From Leptospirales bacterium (GTDB lineage: Bacteria; Spirochaetota; Leptospiria; Leptospirales; Leptonemataceae): 63,000 nucleotides of DNA. The stretch is taken from positions 1-63,000 of the forward strand of contig JAEUSB010000020.1 in NCBI GenBank assembly GCA_016788865.1, written 5' to 3'. The notes below the pieces were generated by a model. That model was not told where the DNA came from. It saw nothing but the letters and a program-made list of their open reading frames with translations, and did not search any database. The translations under genes and the position numbers were made by a program. This document shows positions 1-8,170 of this stretch, piece after piece. Each line of letters begins with the position of its first letter. Position 1 is the stretch's first letter.

Positions 1-1
1 T

Positions 2-754
2 AACAAAGAGGGTGTGAATATTGCACTGAATGGAATTGTCCCAAAGGTATACAGAAATCTACACCGGAAGGACTATCCTACGTTGCCGCCGGTTGGATAC
101 GGCGACAAGGGAACTGACGGTGATGAGAAGGCAAATGATAACATCTACACCTTCTTGATTCGACCCACGCAACAGGATTGGGGCGATATGTTTCTTGAGG
201 TCGATTTCGAAGTAAACGGACTCAAGCACAATCAGCGGACCAGCTGGTTCAGTACGCCGCAGATCGTCGCAGAGTTTCGCGATGGGGTTCAGGATTCTAT
301 CCGCAACGGACATCTCGTTGTGACGGTTCCCGTTACCATTCACAAGAAAGGCTATTATTCCTTTGATGCAAACCTTCAGAGCCAGGGCGGATCAAAGGAT
401 TTTGTATCGAGTTCCAGCGTAGAGGGGGATTTTGATGTTGGGGCGCGCACGATTGAGTTTGAGTTCTGGGGCAAAGTGATTCGCGACTCAGGCGTCGATG
501 GGCCTTATGTGGTCCGTGAGATTCGCGGGCGCCGGAACAACTCACCGGTTACTCCCTCCATGGTCAAAAAGGCAATGGAAGAGAACCGTGAAATTTCTGG
601 AAATCATACCGAACCGCTCTGGGAATACATAACCCCCGGGGCAAACCACATTACTCGCAGCTATACAAGCGACGAATTCTCTAAAGAGGAATGGAATTCC
701 GAAGAGAAGCAGCAAAGAATCGAGTTCCTCAAGAAACAGATAGAGCAAGAATAA
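2..754 (+). CDS. Unrecognised, probably extracytoplasmic protein (C-terminal part)
   Basis: The frame is open from base 2 with no stop before it. The first start codon (GTG at 14) has a purine-rich stretch too close to act as a ribosome site, so this is most likely the end of a longer protein. I cannot name a family with certainty. The middle looks like a beta-sandwich (alternating hydrophobic strands, many Gly, Ser and aromatic residues), and the segment FEFWGKVIRDSGVDGPYVV followed by REIRG recalls the C-terminal domain of DUF4785-type secreted proteins. The last ~50 residues are charged and helical. A secreted lipase-like gene lies 116 bases downstream on the same strand, so the two may work together; that is inference. 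Confidence 0.6.
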   Translation, partial: NKEGVNIALNGIVPKVYRNLHRKDYPTLPPVGYGDKGTDGDEKANDNIYTFLIRPTQQDWGDMFLEVDFEVNGLKHNQRTSWFSTPQIVAEFRDGVQDSIRNGHLVVTVPVTIHKKGYYSFDANLQSQGGSKDFVSSSSVEGDFDVGARTIEFEFWGKVIRDSGVDGPYVVREIRGRRNNSPVTPSMVKKAMEENREISGNHTEPLWEYITPGANHITRSYTSDEFSKEEWNSEEKQQRIEFLKKQIEQE

Positions 755-763
755 GCCCGTCGG

Positions 764-783
764 GGTCCCTGTTTTGAGGGACC
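764..783 (+). terminator. Weak hairpin after the first gene
   Basis: GGTCCCT and AGGGACC form a 7-bp stem around a 6-base loop, starting 10 bases after the stop codon. No convincing T run follows, so termination here is likely partial. It may instead only separate or stabilise the two transcripts. Confidence 0.35.
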
Positions 784-870
784 TCAAGCCTTTCTCGCAC
801 CCTCGAAAAACGCTTGCCCCCTATGAAACTGGTCGTCATTATGCGCCAGTTAGATAGGGGGATATCTAAA

Positions 871-1716
871 ATGAAGAAAATAGCTATTTTGGGAGCCTTG
901 CTCCTGGCTTGCAGCGTGGAAGCTGCAACCTACAGACTGTTCGTTCACGGCAGATCCGACAAGAATCACTGCCAGACCATCTCAAGCACTGCAAGCGCCA
1001 CATCGGACCACAACGGTTACTGGGGTGGAACTGTTACCGGTCTCGCAAACGTTCGTTACGTTGGCTTTGACGGCACACAAAACGGTGGTGCATACAGCTG
1101 GAATTCATGCGGCGCTCAGAAACAACTGAACGACGCACTGCGCGTTTTCTGCACTTCCGGCAACTCTTGCGAGATCTACACGCATTCAACTGGCGGTCTC
1201 GTTGCTGCGGCGTATTTTGGACTCAACAACCCATCGGGTGTCAGTGTTTCCCGGATTCAGCTCCTTGCATCGGCGGCGGGCGGTTCTGAACTGGCCGACA
1301 TTTCCACAACCTACCTTGCCTGGCTTGGTATTAAGACGTTAGGCGGTAACCTCGATCAATCCGTGAGCACGCGCGGTGCTAGAAACGGATTCAATCACAA
1401 CAATGCAGGTGGCCGCACATACTACACGACTTCTGGCGAAGGTTCTGACTACTGGAACCTCACGAGTCCTTTCCTCCCTGGAAAAGATGATGGTGTTCTG
1501 GCTAATCACAGTCTTTGCAGCGTCAACAGCGTAACGGACGTTGGCGTTTCCTGTACCCGGGGAAGTGCGGCAATGCGCGAATCGTATCGTTGCGGGTTTC
1601 TGTGGCTGTCAACTTGCTACAAGAACTACTCACGCTGGACTCCGTACTACACTGTATGGCAGGGTGGAAGTGGTGAATCGCATGGCGACGCCAAGAAGGA
1701 TTACAATCGCCGCTAA
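871..1716 (+). CDS. Secreted lipase-like alpha/beta hydrolase
   Basis: A 281-residue exported protein. The ATG at 871 follows a purine-rich site (TAGGGGG) and gives a clean signal peptide ending near VEA-A (residue ~18). The mature part opens with a strand ending in FVHG, where lipases have the oxyanion-hole HG, and later has THSTGG with Ser106 as the probable nucleophile, a variant of the GxSxG elbow with Thr in the first Gly place. A GKDDG segment about 100 residues on may supply the acid, and late His residues the base. Many paired Cys suggest disulfides outside the cytoplasm. The likely activity is ester or lipid hydrolysis; the substrate is unknown. A strong terminator follows directly. 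Confidence 0.65.
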   Translation: MKKIAILGALLLACSVEAATYRLFVHGRSDKNHCQTISSTASATSDHNGYWGGTVTGLANVRYVGFDGTQNGGAYSWNSCGAQKQLNDALRVFCTSGNSCEIYTHSTGGLVAAAYFGLNNPSGVSVSRIQLLASAAGGSELADISTTYLAWLGIKTLGGNLDQSVSTRGARNGFNHNNAGGRTYYTTSGEGSDYWNLTSPFLPGKDDGVLANHSLCSVNSVTDVGVSCTRGSAAMRESYRCGFLWLSTCYKNYSRWTPYYTVWQGGSGESHGDAKKDYNRR

Positions 1717-1740
1717 TCGCGGACAGGTTCGCTTCGAAAA

Positions 1741-1766
1741 AAGCCGGCACATGCCGGCTTTTTTTT
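1741..1766 (+). terminator. Rho-independent terminator of the lipase gene
   Basis: AAGCCGGC-ACAT-GCCGGCTT is a perfect 8-bp GC-rich stem with a 4-base loop, preceded by an A run and followed by an unbroken T run. It lies 25 bases after the lipase stop codon. The A run on the left means it could also act on the opposite strand. Confidence 0.9.
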
Positions 1767-1826
1767 GTACCGACAAAACCCGAGCCTGAAATCAACTCGA
1801 GACTTCTCATCAGAGCGTCAGTTGCT

Positions 1827-1856
1827 AACGGCCTGTTTGTTGGCCGTTTCTTTTTT
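1827..1856 (+). terminator. Second Rho-independent terminator in tandem
   Basis: AACGGCC and GGCCGTT (1827-1833 and 1842-1848) pair across an 8-base loop, followed by TCTTTTTT. It lies only 61 bases after the first terminator with no gene between, so it is either a fail-safe terminator or the 3' end of a small RNA. Confidence 0.8.
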
Positions 1857-1928
1857 AATTTAACTCCAGCCCCATTTGCGGATTAGTGGTACTTGAAGCG
1901 GAGAATCTGCTTCGGTTTCGCAGACGTT

Positions 1929-2309
1929 ATGCGCGATGAACACCGGTACGAGACGCCCATTGAGTTTGACTGGATCGAGCCGGAAGATGGGAAAGCCTTT
2001 GTAATAGATTTGCCTGAACCTCCGTCGGGTGATAAGAGCGATCAGGCATTTTTCTATCGATTGGCTTCTGGACGCATCGTTGGCTACTTCAATCGGTGCA
2101 TGCACGTGCGCATACCGCTGGACTATGACGACAGACGGTTCCTTGATTCCAGCGGGTTTGTTGTCTGTCGTGTGCACGGGGCGCGTTACGATCTTGAAAC
2201 TGGCGATGCTGTCCTTGGTCCGGCTTACACCGGATTGACCAGGGTTGATCTTACCATGGACGGGAATCGAATTCGGGTGACTGGGTGGAAAAAAGGAAAG
2301 ATGGCATGA
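1929..2309 (+). CDS. Rieske-type [2Fe-2S] ferredoxin-like protein
   Basis: A small soluble Rieske protein of 126 residues. The cluster ligands are visible as C57-M-H59 and C80-R-V-H83 (counting from the ATG at 1929), the usual CxH...CxxH arrangement. There is no membrane helix and no oxygenase catalytic domain, so it resembles the stand-alone ferredoxins that pass electrons to an enzyme. A TTG at 1893 would add 12 residues; neither start has a clear ribosome site. The stop codon overlaps the next start (ATGA at 2306), so it is translationally coupled to the HAD phosphatase and, through it, to the acyl reductase/acyltransferase. A redox role in the same lipid pathway is inference. Confidence 0.75.
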   Translation: MRDEHRYETPIEFDWIEPEDGKAFVIDLPEPPSGDKSDQAFFYRLASGRIVGYFNRCMHVRIPLDYDDRRFLDSSGFVVCRVHGARYDLETGDAVLGPAYTGLTRVDLTMDGNRIRVTGWKKGKMA

Positions 2310-2977
2310 GTACAGAAAAGGCTGCAGTTTTTTATGATGTGGATGGAACGCTCGTTCACACAAATATCCTTCACGTTTACGTCTATTACGCCCTGCGTTT
2401 GCCAAAGATTTCCGATAAGGCGCGCAAGTTACTACTGATGATGTTGTTCTCTCCTCTGTATCTGCTCATGGAACAAATGAGTCATGTACTTTTCAGTAAA
2501 CTTTTCTATAAAAACTATAAGGGCATTCCAGAGGAGCGGCTTCGGATTCTCGGCCGCGAACTGGTCCGCGACGGACTCATGCCAAACGTTTACAAGGATG
2601 CGCTCGATCGCATCAAGCAAGCAAAGAAGATGAAACTCACTCAGGTCATTGTCTCCGGTTCCCTTGATTTTGTAATGCAGCCGTTTGCAAAGGAAATAGG
2701 CATAGATCATGTCATTGCGAACTCACTGGAAATGAAGGCAGGTGTGGCAACGGGCGCCTTGATTCCACCCGTGCTTCCGGGAAAGGAGCGGCTCAAACTC
2801 ATGAAGGATTTTGCGGCCCGTGAGAATATTGATCTTTCAAAGTCGTACGTTTTTGCTGATTCAAAGTTTGACCTGGAGATGATGGAAGCTGTTGGGTACC
2901 CTGTCGCAGTAAATCCTGACAACAAGCTCAAGAAGATCGCCGAGCAACGCGGCTGGCCGGTTGTAAGTTTTGCATGA
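2306..2977 (+). CDS. HAD-IB family phosphatase (SerB/CicA-like)
   Basis: A 223-residue haloacid-dehalogenase phosphatase with the full motif set: D11-V-D13-G-T (nucleophile and acid), VSGS near 116-119, Lys160 and the D185/D189 metal site in FADSKFD. A hydrophobic helical cap lies at about 25-70. HAD-IB proteins of this type often accompany or are fused to PlsC acyltransferases, and here the next gene ends in a PlsC domain. The likely substrate is therefore a phospholipid intermediate such as a lyso-phosphatidate or phosphatidate, though this is inferred from context. The ATG overlaps the Rieske stop, and the stop overlaps the ATG at 2974 (the next gene probably starts at 2989). Confidence 0.8.
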   Translation: MSTEKAAVFYDVDGTLVHTNILHVYVYYALRLPKISDKARKLLLMMLFSPLYLLMEQMSHVLFSKLFYKNYKGIPEERLRILGRELVRDGLMPNVYKDALDRIKQAKKMKLTQVIVSGSLDFVMQPFAKEIGIDHVIANSLEMKAGVATGALIPPVLPGKERLKLMKDFAARENIDLSKSYVFADSKFDLEMMEAVGYPVAVNPDNKLKKIAEQRGWPVVSFA

Positions 2978-2988
2978 GGGAAAATTCT

Positions 2989-5850
2989 ATGGCTAAAAAG
3001 AAAGTATCGCATGCGGCTGAACCGCAAACGGGGCAGGATGCCTCAGCAAATCTGAGCGGTGCCCCGTTTTCCGTTCTGCAAACGTTGAAAGGGAAAACAA
3101 TCTTTGTGATTGGCGGAACGGGATTTCTGGGCCGCGTGATGCTCTACTATTTTGCAAAGCACATTCCGGGTGTTCGCCTGATTCTACTCATTCGTCCAAC
3201 ACATGGTAGAACCGGTCAGGATCGTCTGGAAAAAGAAGTACTGAATTCGCCGGTCTTCACGAACAGTCCTGAAGATAAAGATCTTGGGAAGCGAACACTT
3301 GAAATTACAGAAGTAATCGATGGTGATGCAAACCGCCCCAATCTGGGGATGACGCCAGAGAAGTTCGCCGCAGTCGCCGCGCGAGTCGATGCTGTCTTGA
3401 ATACGGCTGGAAACGTTGAGTTCAATCCGCCGCTCGACTTGAGTTTGAATGCCAATACGCTTGCAACCATGCAGGCGCTAAACTTTGCCGAAGCTACGCG
3501 TGGAAAGAAGTACGTGCACATATCAACCTGCTATGTGGCCGACCGCACAATTTACAAAGATTTTGCCCCGGAGATTCCGGTTTCCGGGACGATTGTTTCC
3601 GCCAGAGGAAACGAAATCAAGATTGATGTTGAACAAGAGATCGCCGCCTCGAAGGCTAAGATTGAAGAACTTCGCGTTGAATATGAAGGCGAAGCGAGGA
3701 TGTCAGAGTTTCGCGAGCGTGCGCGCAAAGAGCTCAAGAAAATGGGCCGCGACAGCGGTGATCGCATGGTCGACAAGATTGCGAAAAATATCAAGACCTT
3801 TGAACTCCGTGAAGCTCTGACGCGCGCAGGTAAGGAACGCGCCGAGCGCTTGAATAGACCCAATGTGTATACATACACCAAGAGTCTGGCGGAACTGATG
3901 GTACAGAGCCGAGCAGGTAAGGTCGACTCGACTATCGTGCGTCCGTCGATTGTCGAGGCATCGGTCAACATCCCATTTTCGGGTTGGAATGAAGGGATTC
4001 AGGGATCGGCACCGATCATCTACATGATGCATCGGGGTCACAAGATGATTCCCTCGCTTTCCAGTAATCCAGAGGAGCGTGAAGATGCAGTTCTGGATCT
4101 TATTCCCGTCGATTTTGTTGCCGCTGGGACTATCCTGGCCTTGGCCGCACTGCTGCGCAAGGAACACAGACCGGTTTATCAGCTGGCGGCGGGTCCAATC
4201 CGGACACCAATGACAATTACGCGTTGTTTGCATATTTCGCAAACAACGTTACGCGACCTTGTCAGGACGGAAGATACGGGCGTTAAGCGCTGGGCCAGAC
4301 TGAACCTCCAGGCTGTCACAGTATCTCGCAAGACATTTGAAAAATTCTCAAGCCCGCGGACACTTAAGGTTCTTGAGAAAGTAAAGGCCAGGGCTGAGTC
4401 ATACGAAGAACGGGCCACGGGCCCGGCTGCGAAGTTTCTTTCGCGGATGAATCAGAACATTACCAAAATGTACAATGTGAGCATGCTCAAGAATCGCATG
4501 TTCCAGGAATTCATGCCGTTTATCAATCATGGATTTCCGGTTTTTCAGAACCAGAATGCAATTGAGCTCTGGCGCGATCTTCCGGCAAACGAACGGCCGA
4601 TTTTCAGATTCAATCCGCAGGACCTGGATTACATCGAGTACTTTTCCGAGATCCACATCCCCGGTGTCGTGAAGTATGTCTTCCCCGTACTGGAAAAGCG
4701 TTTCCAGGCGGTCTTGAAAACAGGCGCAGTCGATGAGTCGCAGGGCGGTGCATTTGAAGCCTTTAAAGCAATTTTCACAACAGAGGGCGATTTCAAAGCC
4801 CGACTGGAGAAGCTTCGCGAAGCTGTTCCGGCTGCTCTTAGAAAAGCAAGATCATCGTTTGAAGGGACTGCGTCGGGTGTGAGCGATCTTGTAAAATCGC
4901 AGATCGGTGCGCCAGCACCGGGCGCGACCAAATCCGACGCGGAACCAGAACCGTCTTTCGTAAAGAAGCATGCTGCTCGCTTTGCCAGGGGCAACTTCAA
5001 GGATTGGGAAGAATCGCAACTCGGCGATTTTGCAAATCACCTGCGCTTGATCACGGGTCTTAAGATTGCGGCCGCAGATCTGCAAGAGCTTCGCACGCCT
5101 GCTCGACTTGAGACGCACGTAATAAAGACTCTCGAGGAGAAGGCAAAGACGCCTGGGCTATTGAATTTCAAACTTCCGCGCGAGGGCCTTGACATTCCTG
5201 GCTGGGCTGCGGATCCAACCCGGAACTTTCTCTATCGCGTGCAGATGTGGTTCTACAAGAACGTGCTTCGCACTACAATTCGCGGTCAACGAAACGTTCC
5301 TTCGCATAAGCGAGTGATTGTCGTATCGAATCATGCAAGCCATCTCGACTACGGGCTGGTTCAGTTCGCACTCGGTAAGTTTGGTCAGGACATGGGAATC
5401 CTCGCGGCGCGCGACTACTTCTACACCAATTTCTGGAAGTCAACTTTCTTTACCCACTTGATGACAACGATTCCAATCGAACGCGAAGCGGGCAGCGGGT
5501 ATTCGGCTGCATTCAAGAACGCAATGGAGTACCTCGACGACGGCGCACCATTGTTAATCTTCCCGGAGGGAACTCGGTCAGCGGACGGGCAGATACAACC
5601 CTTCAAGCATGGACTCGGATATCTTGTGGCGCATACAAAAGCAGATGTTTTGCCCGTTCACATTCACGGAACGCACCTGGCACTGCCCAAGGGAAAAACA
5701 ATTCTTCGCGGACGCAAGGTTTCGGTTGAGATTGGCAAAGCGATTCCGTTCGGAAGCCTGGCGGAAGAGACCAAAGGCCTGTCGCCAACGCGAACCTACG
5801 ATATGATTGCGCGCAAGATCGAAAAAGCAGTCCGGTCGATAGACGTCTGA
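2989..5850 (+). CDS. Fatty-acyl reductase (SDR) fused to PlsC-type acyltransferase
   Basis: A 953-residue two-enzyme protein. Residues ~35-420 form an extended SDR domain of the fatty-acyl-CoA reductase (male-sterility) type: nucleotide-binding GGTGFLG at 42-48, ISTCYV, and YTYTK near 293-297 as the YxxxK pair. A charged coiled-coil insertion (~205-285) sits between them. Residues ~420-700 are a less conserved linker. The C-terminal ~220 residues are a glycerolipid acyltransferase with NHASHLD near 780 and FPEGTR near 860. The start at 2989 has GAGGG eight bases upstream, better than the ATG at 2974. A reductase making fatty alcohols beside an acyltransferase and a phosphatase suggests wax-ester, alkyl-ether or unusual glycerolipid synthesis; the product is not decided by sequence. 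Confidence 0.8.
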   Translation: MAKKKVSHAAEPQTGQDASANLSGAPFSVLQTLKGKTIFVIGGTGFLGRVMLYYFAKHIPGVRLILLIRPTHGRTGQDRLEKEVLNSPVFTNSPEDKDLGKRTLEITEVIDGDANRPNLGMTPEKFAAVAARVDAVLNTAGNVEFNPPLDLSLNANTLATMQALNFAEATRGKKYVHISTCYVADRTIYKDFAPEIPVSGTIVSARGNEIKIDVEQEIAASKAKIEELRVEYEGEARMSEFRERARKELKKMGRDSGDRMVDKIAKNIKTFELREALTRAGKERAERLNRPNVYTYTKSLAELMVQSRAGKVDSTIVRPSIVEASVNIPFSGWNEGIQGSAPIIYMMHRGHKMIPSLSSNPEEREDAVLDLIPVDFVAAGTILALAALLRKEHRPVYQLAAGPIRTPMTITRCLHISQTTLRDLVRTEDTGVKRWARLNLQAVTVSRKTFEKFSSPRTLKVLEKVKARAESYEERATGPAAKFLSRMNQNITKMYNVSMLKNRMFQEFMPFINHGFPVFQNQNAIELWRDLPANERPIFRFNPQDLDYIEYFSEIHIPGVVKYVFPVLEKRFQAVLKTGAVDESQGGAFEAFKAIFTTEGDFKARLEKLREAVPAALRKARSSFEGTASGVSDLVKSQIGAPAPGATKSDAEPEPSFVKKHAARFARGNFKDWEESQLGDFANHLRLITGLKIAAADLQELRTPARLETHVIKTLEEKAKTPGLLNFKLPREGLDIPGWAADPTRNFLYRVQMWFYKNVLRTTIRGQRNVPSHKRVIVVSNHASHLDYGLVQFALGKFGQDMGILAARDYFYTNFWKSTFFTHLMTTIPIEREAGSGYSAAFKNAMEYLDDGAPLLIFPEGTRSADGQIQPFKHGLGYLVAHTKADVLPVHIHGTHLALPKGKTILRGRKVSVEIGKAIPFGSLAEETKGLSPTRTYDMIARKIEKAVRSIDV

Positions 5851-5889
5851 GAGCAGTCCGAGGACTCCGGTCTGTCAGAATCTGAGCGC

Positions 5890-6315
5890 TTACCGCTTCC
5901 TGTGTGCTTCGGGCGCGTTGTGTTCATACACGAGCTTTCCCCCGAGATGAGCTGTATAGACGGCCAGGCCTAGAATTGCGCAGCTGACGACGAGGCAGGC
6001 AACTCGCCCCATGTGGCGCCATTTTCCCTCGCCGGCGGAAGCAAAGGCCAGGGCGAAGAGGGCCAGTAGCAAATTAAAGAGTGAAGTGGCGGCGTCCTCG
6101 TGTGCTGTGATTGCAGCCTCCCCGGAATGTGGGCGAACTATGTCTGCATCGACGTTGCCTGTGGCCATGGCCGCATATGCGAGGGCAAGAAAGCAGAAAA
6201 GCCAGAGTATGACCCAGACCCATCGTTTTGTGCTGAGACCAAGCAAGCAAACGAGGGGAGTGAATAGCGCGAAAGCCAGCGGTAGGTGGACAATGAGCGC
6301 ATGAATCGGAGGCAT
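5890..6315 (-). CDS. DUF2231-type membrane protein
   Basis: A 141-residue protein with four predicted membrane helices, beginning PPIHALIVHLPLAF. The conserved early His residues (H5, H10) are the mark of DUF2231 proteins, small inner-membrane proteins of unclear, possibly haem- or redox-related role. The ATG at 6315 has AAAAAAGG just upstream. Longer upstream extensions of the frame are hydrophilic and lack this support. It is convergent with the acyl-reductase gene (39 bases between stops) and divergent from the HEAT lipoprotein. Confidence 0.75.
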   Translation of the reverse strand: MPPIHALIVHLPLAFALFTPLVCLLGLSTKRWVWVILWLFCFLALAYAAMATGNVDADIVRPHSGEAAITAHEDAATSLFNLLLALFALAFASAGEGKWRHMGRVACLVVSCAILGLAVYTAHLGGKLVYEHNAPEAHRKR

Positions 6316-6363
6316 TTGCCTTTTTTCCGTTGACAGCATTAGGATTCCATTTTTTTTAAAGGG

Positions 6364-6828
6364 ATGAAGCGAATTCTCGGCATTTTCACCCTCATGGCAT
6401 TGGCAGCTTGCGCCTCGTCGCAACCGGCGGGAGAGAAAAGCACGGATCAGTATATTGCTGATCTGAGTTCCGGGGATTCGGCGCTTCAGATTGATGCGGC
6501 TCGCAAGCTTGGAATGAGAAAAGAAGAGAAGGCGATTCCAGCCCTGGTGCAGCTCCTCGATTCCAATCCCGGTCCGGACGTTGCCTGGAATGCATCTGCC
6601 GCGCTCGGCGCAATTGGCAAAGCAGGGCCGTCTACAACAGCCCTCACAAAGTCCGTTTCATCTTCCTCAAACAATGTAGTTAAGTACGCCGGTGTAGCCG
6701 GTCTTGCAAACCTGCGTGATTCCGATAAGAAAGCGGAGGTAATTCAGACTGTCAAAGCCGCCGCAGACACAAACGATGATCTACTTAAAGATCTCGCCAC
6801 GCGTGTTGCAGATTTGCTTTCAAAGTAA
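6364..6828 (+). CDS. HEAT-repeat lipoprotein
   Basis: A 154-residue protein with a lipoprotein signal (MKRILGIFTLMALAAC, Cys16) and then HEAT/PBS-lyase-like helical repeats: about three units of the pattern DAARKLG...AIPALVQLL, WNASAALGAIG, VKYAGVAGLANL. Such repeats bind other proteins. It is probably anchored in the outer or inner membrane facing the periplasm. AAAGGG directly upstream supports the ATG at 6364. The binding partner is unknown; the next gene starts 14 bases on but appears unrelated. Confidence 0.75.
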   Translation: MKRILGIFTLMALAACASSQPAGEKSTDQYIADLSSGDSALQIDAARKLGMRKEEKAIPALVQLLDSNPGPDVAWNASAALGAIGKAGPSTTALTKSVSSSSNNVVKYAGVAGLANLRDSDKKAEVIQTVKAAADTNDDLLKDLATRVADLLSK

Positions 6829-6842
6829 TCTGATTCCGCGCC

Positions 6843-7595
6843 TTGCTTTCGCGCGATGAAATAACTCGTTATTCTCGAAACATCCTGCTGCCTGAAGTGC
6901 GTCGCGCCGGGCAGGAGCGACTGCGTCAATCCAGCGTTCTAGTAATTGGTGCCGGTGGTATTGGCAGTCCTGTTTTGCTTTATCTGTCTGCCGCCGGTGT
7001 GGGGCGGATTCGGTGCGTTGACAACGACTCGCTCGACCTCACGAACCTGCAGCGTCAAGTTCTCTATGCAACGAGCGATGTTGGGCAGAGCAAGATTCTG
7101 CGTGCCGAAGCGCGCATCAAAGAACTGAATCCTGATGTTGAAACGGATTTCAGACAAGTCCGTTTTGATGAGAACACGGCCGGACAATTGATGGAAGGTG
7201 TGGATCTCCTCCTCGAGACTTCGGATAACTTTGAGACCAAATTCCTTGCTAACGATACGGCGGTACGCTACAACAAGCCTTTGATTGCCGGTGGCATTCT
7301 CCGCTTCGATGGGCAGGTATTGTGCATTTCACCCGGAAATTCCGCCTGCTATCGCTGTCTGTTTCATGCTCCTCCGCCGGAGGGTTCCGTGCCCAACTGT
7401 GCGGCAGCCGGTGTCATCGGTGCTGTGGCCGGCGTCATTGGATCGGTAATGGCGGGCGAAGCGGTGAAGATATTGCTCGGCCAAACGGGAGCGTTCGGAC
7501 GGCTGCAGCAGTACAGTATGCTGGAAAGCGAATGGCGGACAATTCAGATTCCGCGCAATTCTGGTTGTTCTGTTTGCGCGCCCTCCGCAAGATAG
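6843..7595 (+). CDS. MoeB/ThiF/HesA-type adenylyltransferase
   Basis: An E1-like enzyme of 250 residues that activates the C-terminal Gly of a ubiquitin-like sulfur carrier (MoaD or ThiS) with ATP. Visible are GAGGIGSPV (37-44) for ATP, D60-N-D, N68-L-Q-R-Q, the zinc Cys pairs CYRC (169-172) and CSVC near the end, and the Cys of PNCAAAG (186) that forms the thioester/persulfide in relatives. The start is a TTG giving MLSRDEITRYSRN, the normal family N-terminus. There is no rhodanese extension. Whether it serves molybdopterin or thiamine cannot be told because no carrier gene lies nearby. Confidence 0.85.
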   Translation: MLSRDEITRYSRNILLPEVRRAGQERLRQSSVLVIGAGGIGSPVLLYLSAAGVGRIRCVDNDSLDLTNLQRQVLYATSDVGQSKILRAEARIKELNPDVETDFRQVRFDENTAGQLMEGVDLLLETSDNFETKFLANDTAVRYNKPLIAGGILRFDGQVLCISPGNSACYRCLFHAPPPEGSVPNCAAAGVIGAVAGVIGSVMAGEAVKILLGQTGAFGRLQQYSMLESEWRTIQIPRNSGCSVCAPSAR

Positions 7596-7736
7596 AAAGC
7601 ACCGTTTGAAGCCGTGTGTTTCAATTAAACCCTGATATTTGGTATTCCCCGCAGCTTACCGGAACTTTTTTAGAGATTCGCAAAAATTTGGGTCGCAATT
7701 CTAAACTGCAATTCTGGTTTAGCGACTTATTCAATT

Positions 7737-7934
7737 ATGTGGGACCGCGACGAAGAAGATCTAGATGAAGAGATGGACTGGGATGAAGATCCAGAGGACG
7801 ATGAGGACTCAGAGCATGCCAGTTTTGTATGCGAAGATTGCGATTATCGGTGGGACGAACCTGCGGAAGAGGACATGGATACTGGAATGCATGTTTGCCC
7901 CATGTGCGGCAGCGTCAACGTGACGCAGTTGTAA
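7737..7934 (+). CDS. Small acidic zinc-ribbon protein
   Basis: A 65-residue protein. The first 28 residues are almost all Asp and Glu; the rest is a zinc ribbon with CEDC and CPMC pairs 21 residues apart. No known family name fits. It may bind a basic protein or regulate a nucleic-acid enzyme, but this is not shown. It is followed after three bases by the LapA-domain gene. The 141 bases upstream (7596-7736) hold no gene and probably its promoter. Confidence 0.65.
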   Translation: MWDRDEEDLDEEMDWDEDPEDDEDSEHASFVCEDCDYRWDEPAEEDMDTGMHVCPMCGSVNVTQL

Positions 7935-7937
7935 TAC

Positions 7938-8162
7938 GTGCTACCGCTTCGTCTTACATTCATGCTCATTGGCGCGGTAATCCTCGCGCTGATAAGCTTC
8001 GGGAATCCTGAGCCTGTACAGGTCAGACTCCTTTTCTGGACTGCGGAAATCGAACTTTACAAGGTGATCCTGGTTAGCAGCGTTTTTGGCATTATCATGG
8101 CAATCCTCTACATCGGCCACGTTCGCTACATCCGCCGCGGGCTCGACCGGTTCCGTCGCTGA
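7938..8162 (+). CDS. LapA-domain (DUF1049) membrane protein
   Basis: A 74-residue inner-membrane protein with two hydrophobic helices around the pattern NPEPVQVRLLFW...ELYKVILVSSVFGII, typical of the LapA/DUF1049 domain, and a basic tail. In enterobacteria LapA works with LapB in controlling LPS assembly; no LapB is present here, so the same role is not assured. It starts at GTG 7938 straight after the zinc-ribbon gene and is followed by rsmD after eight bases, suggesting one operon. Confidence 0.75.
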   Translation: MLPLRLTFMLIGAVILALISFGNPEPVQVRLLFWTAEIELYKVILVSSVFGIIMAILYIGHVRYIRRGLDRFRR

Positions 8163-8170
8163 GGCGACTC

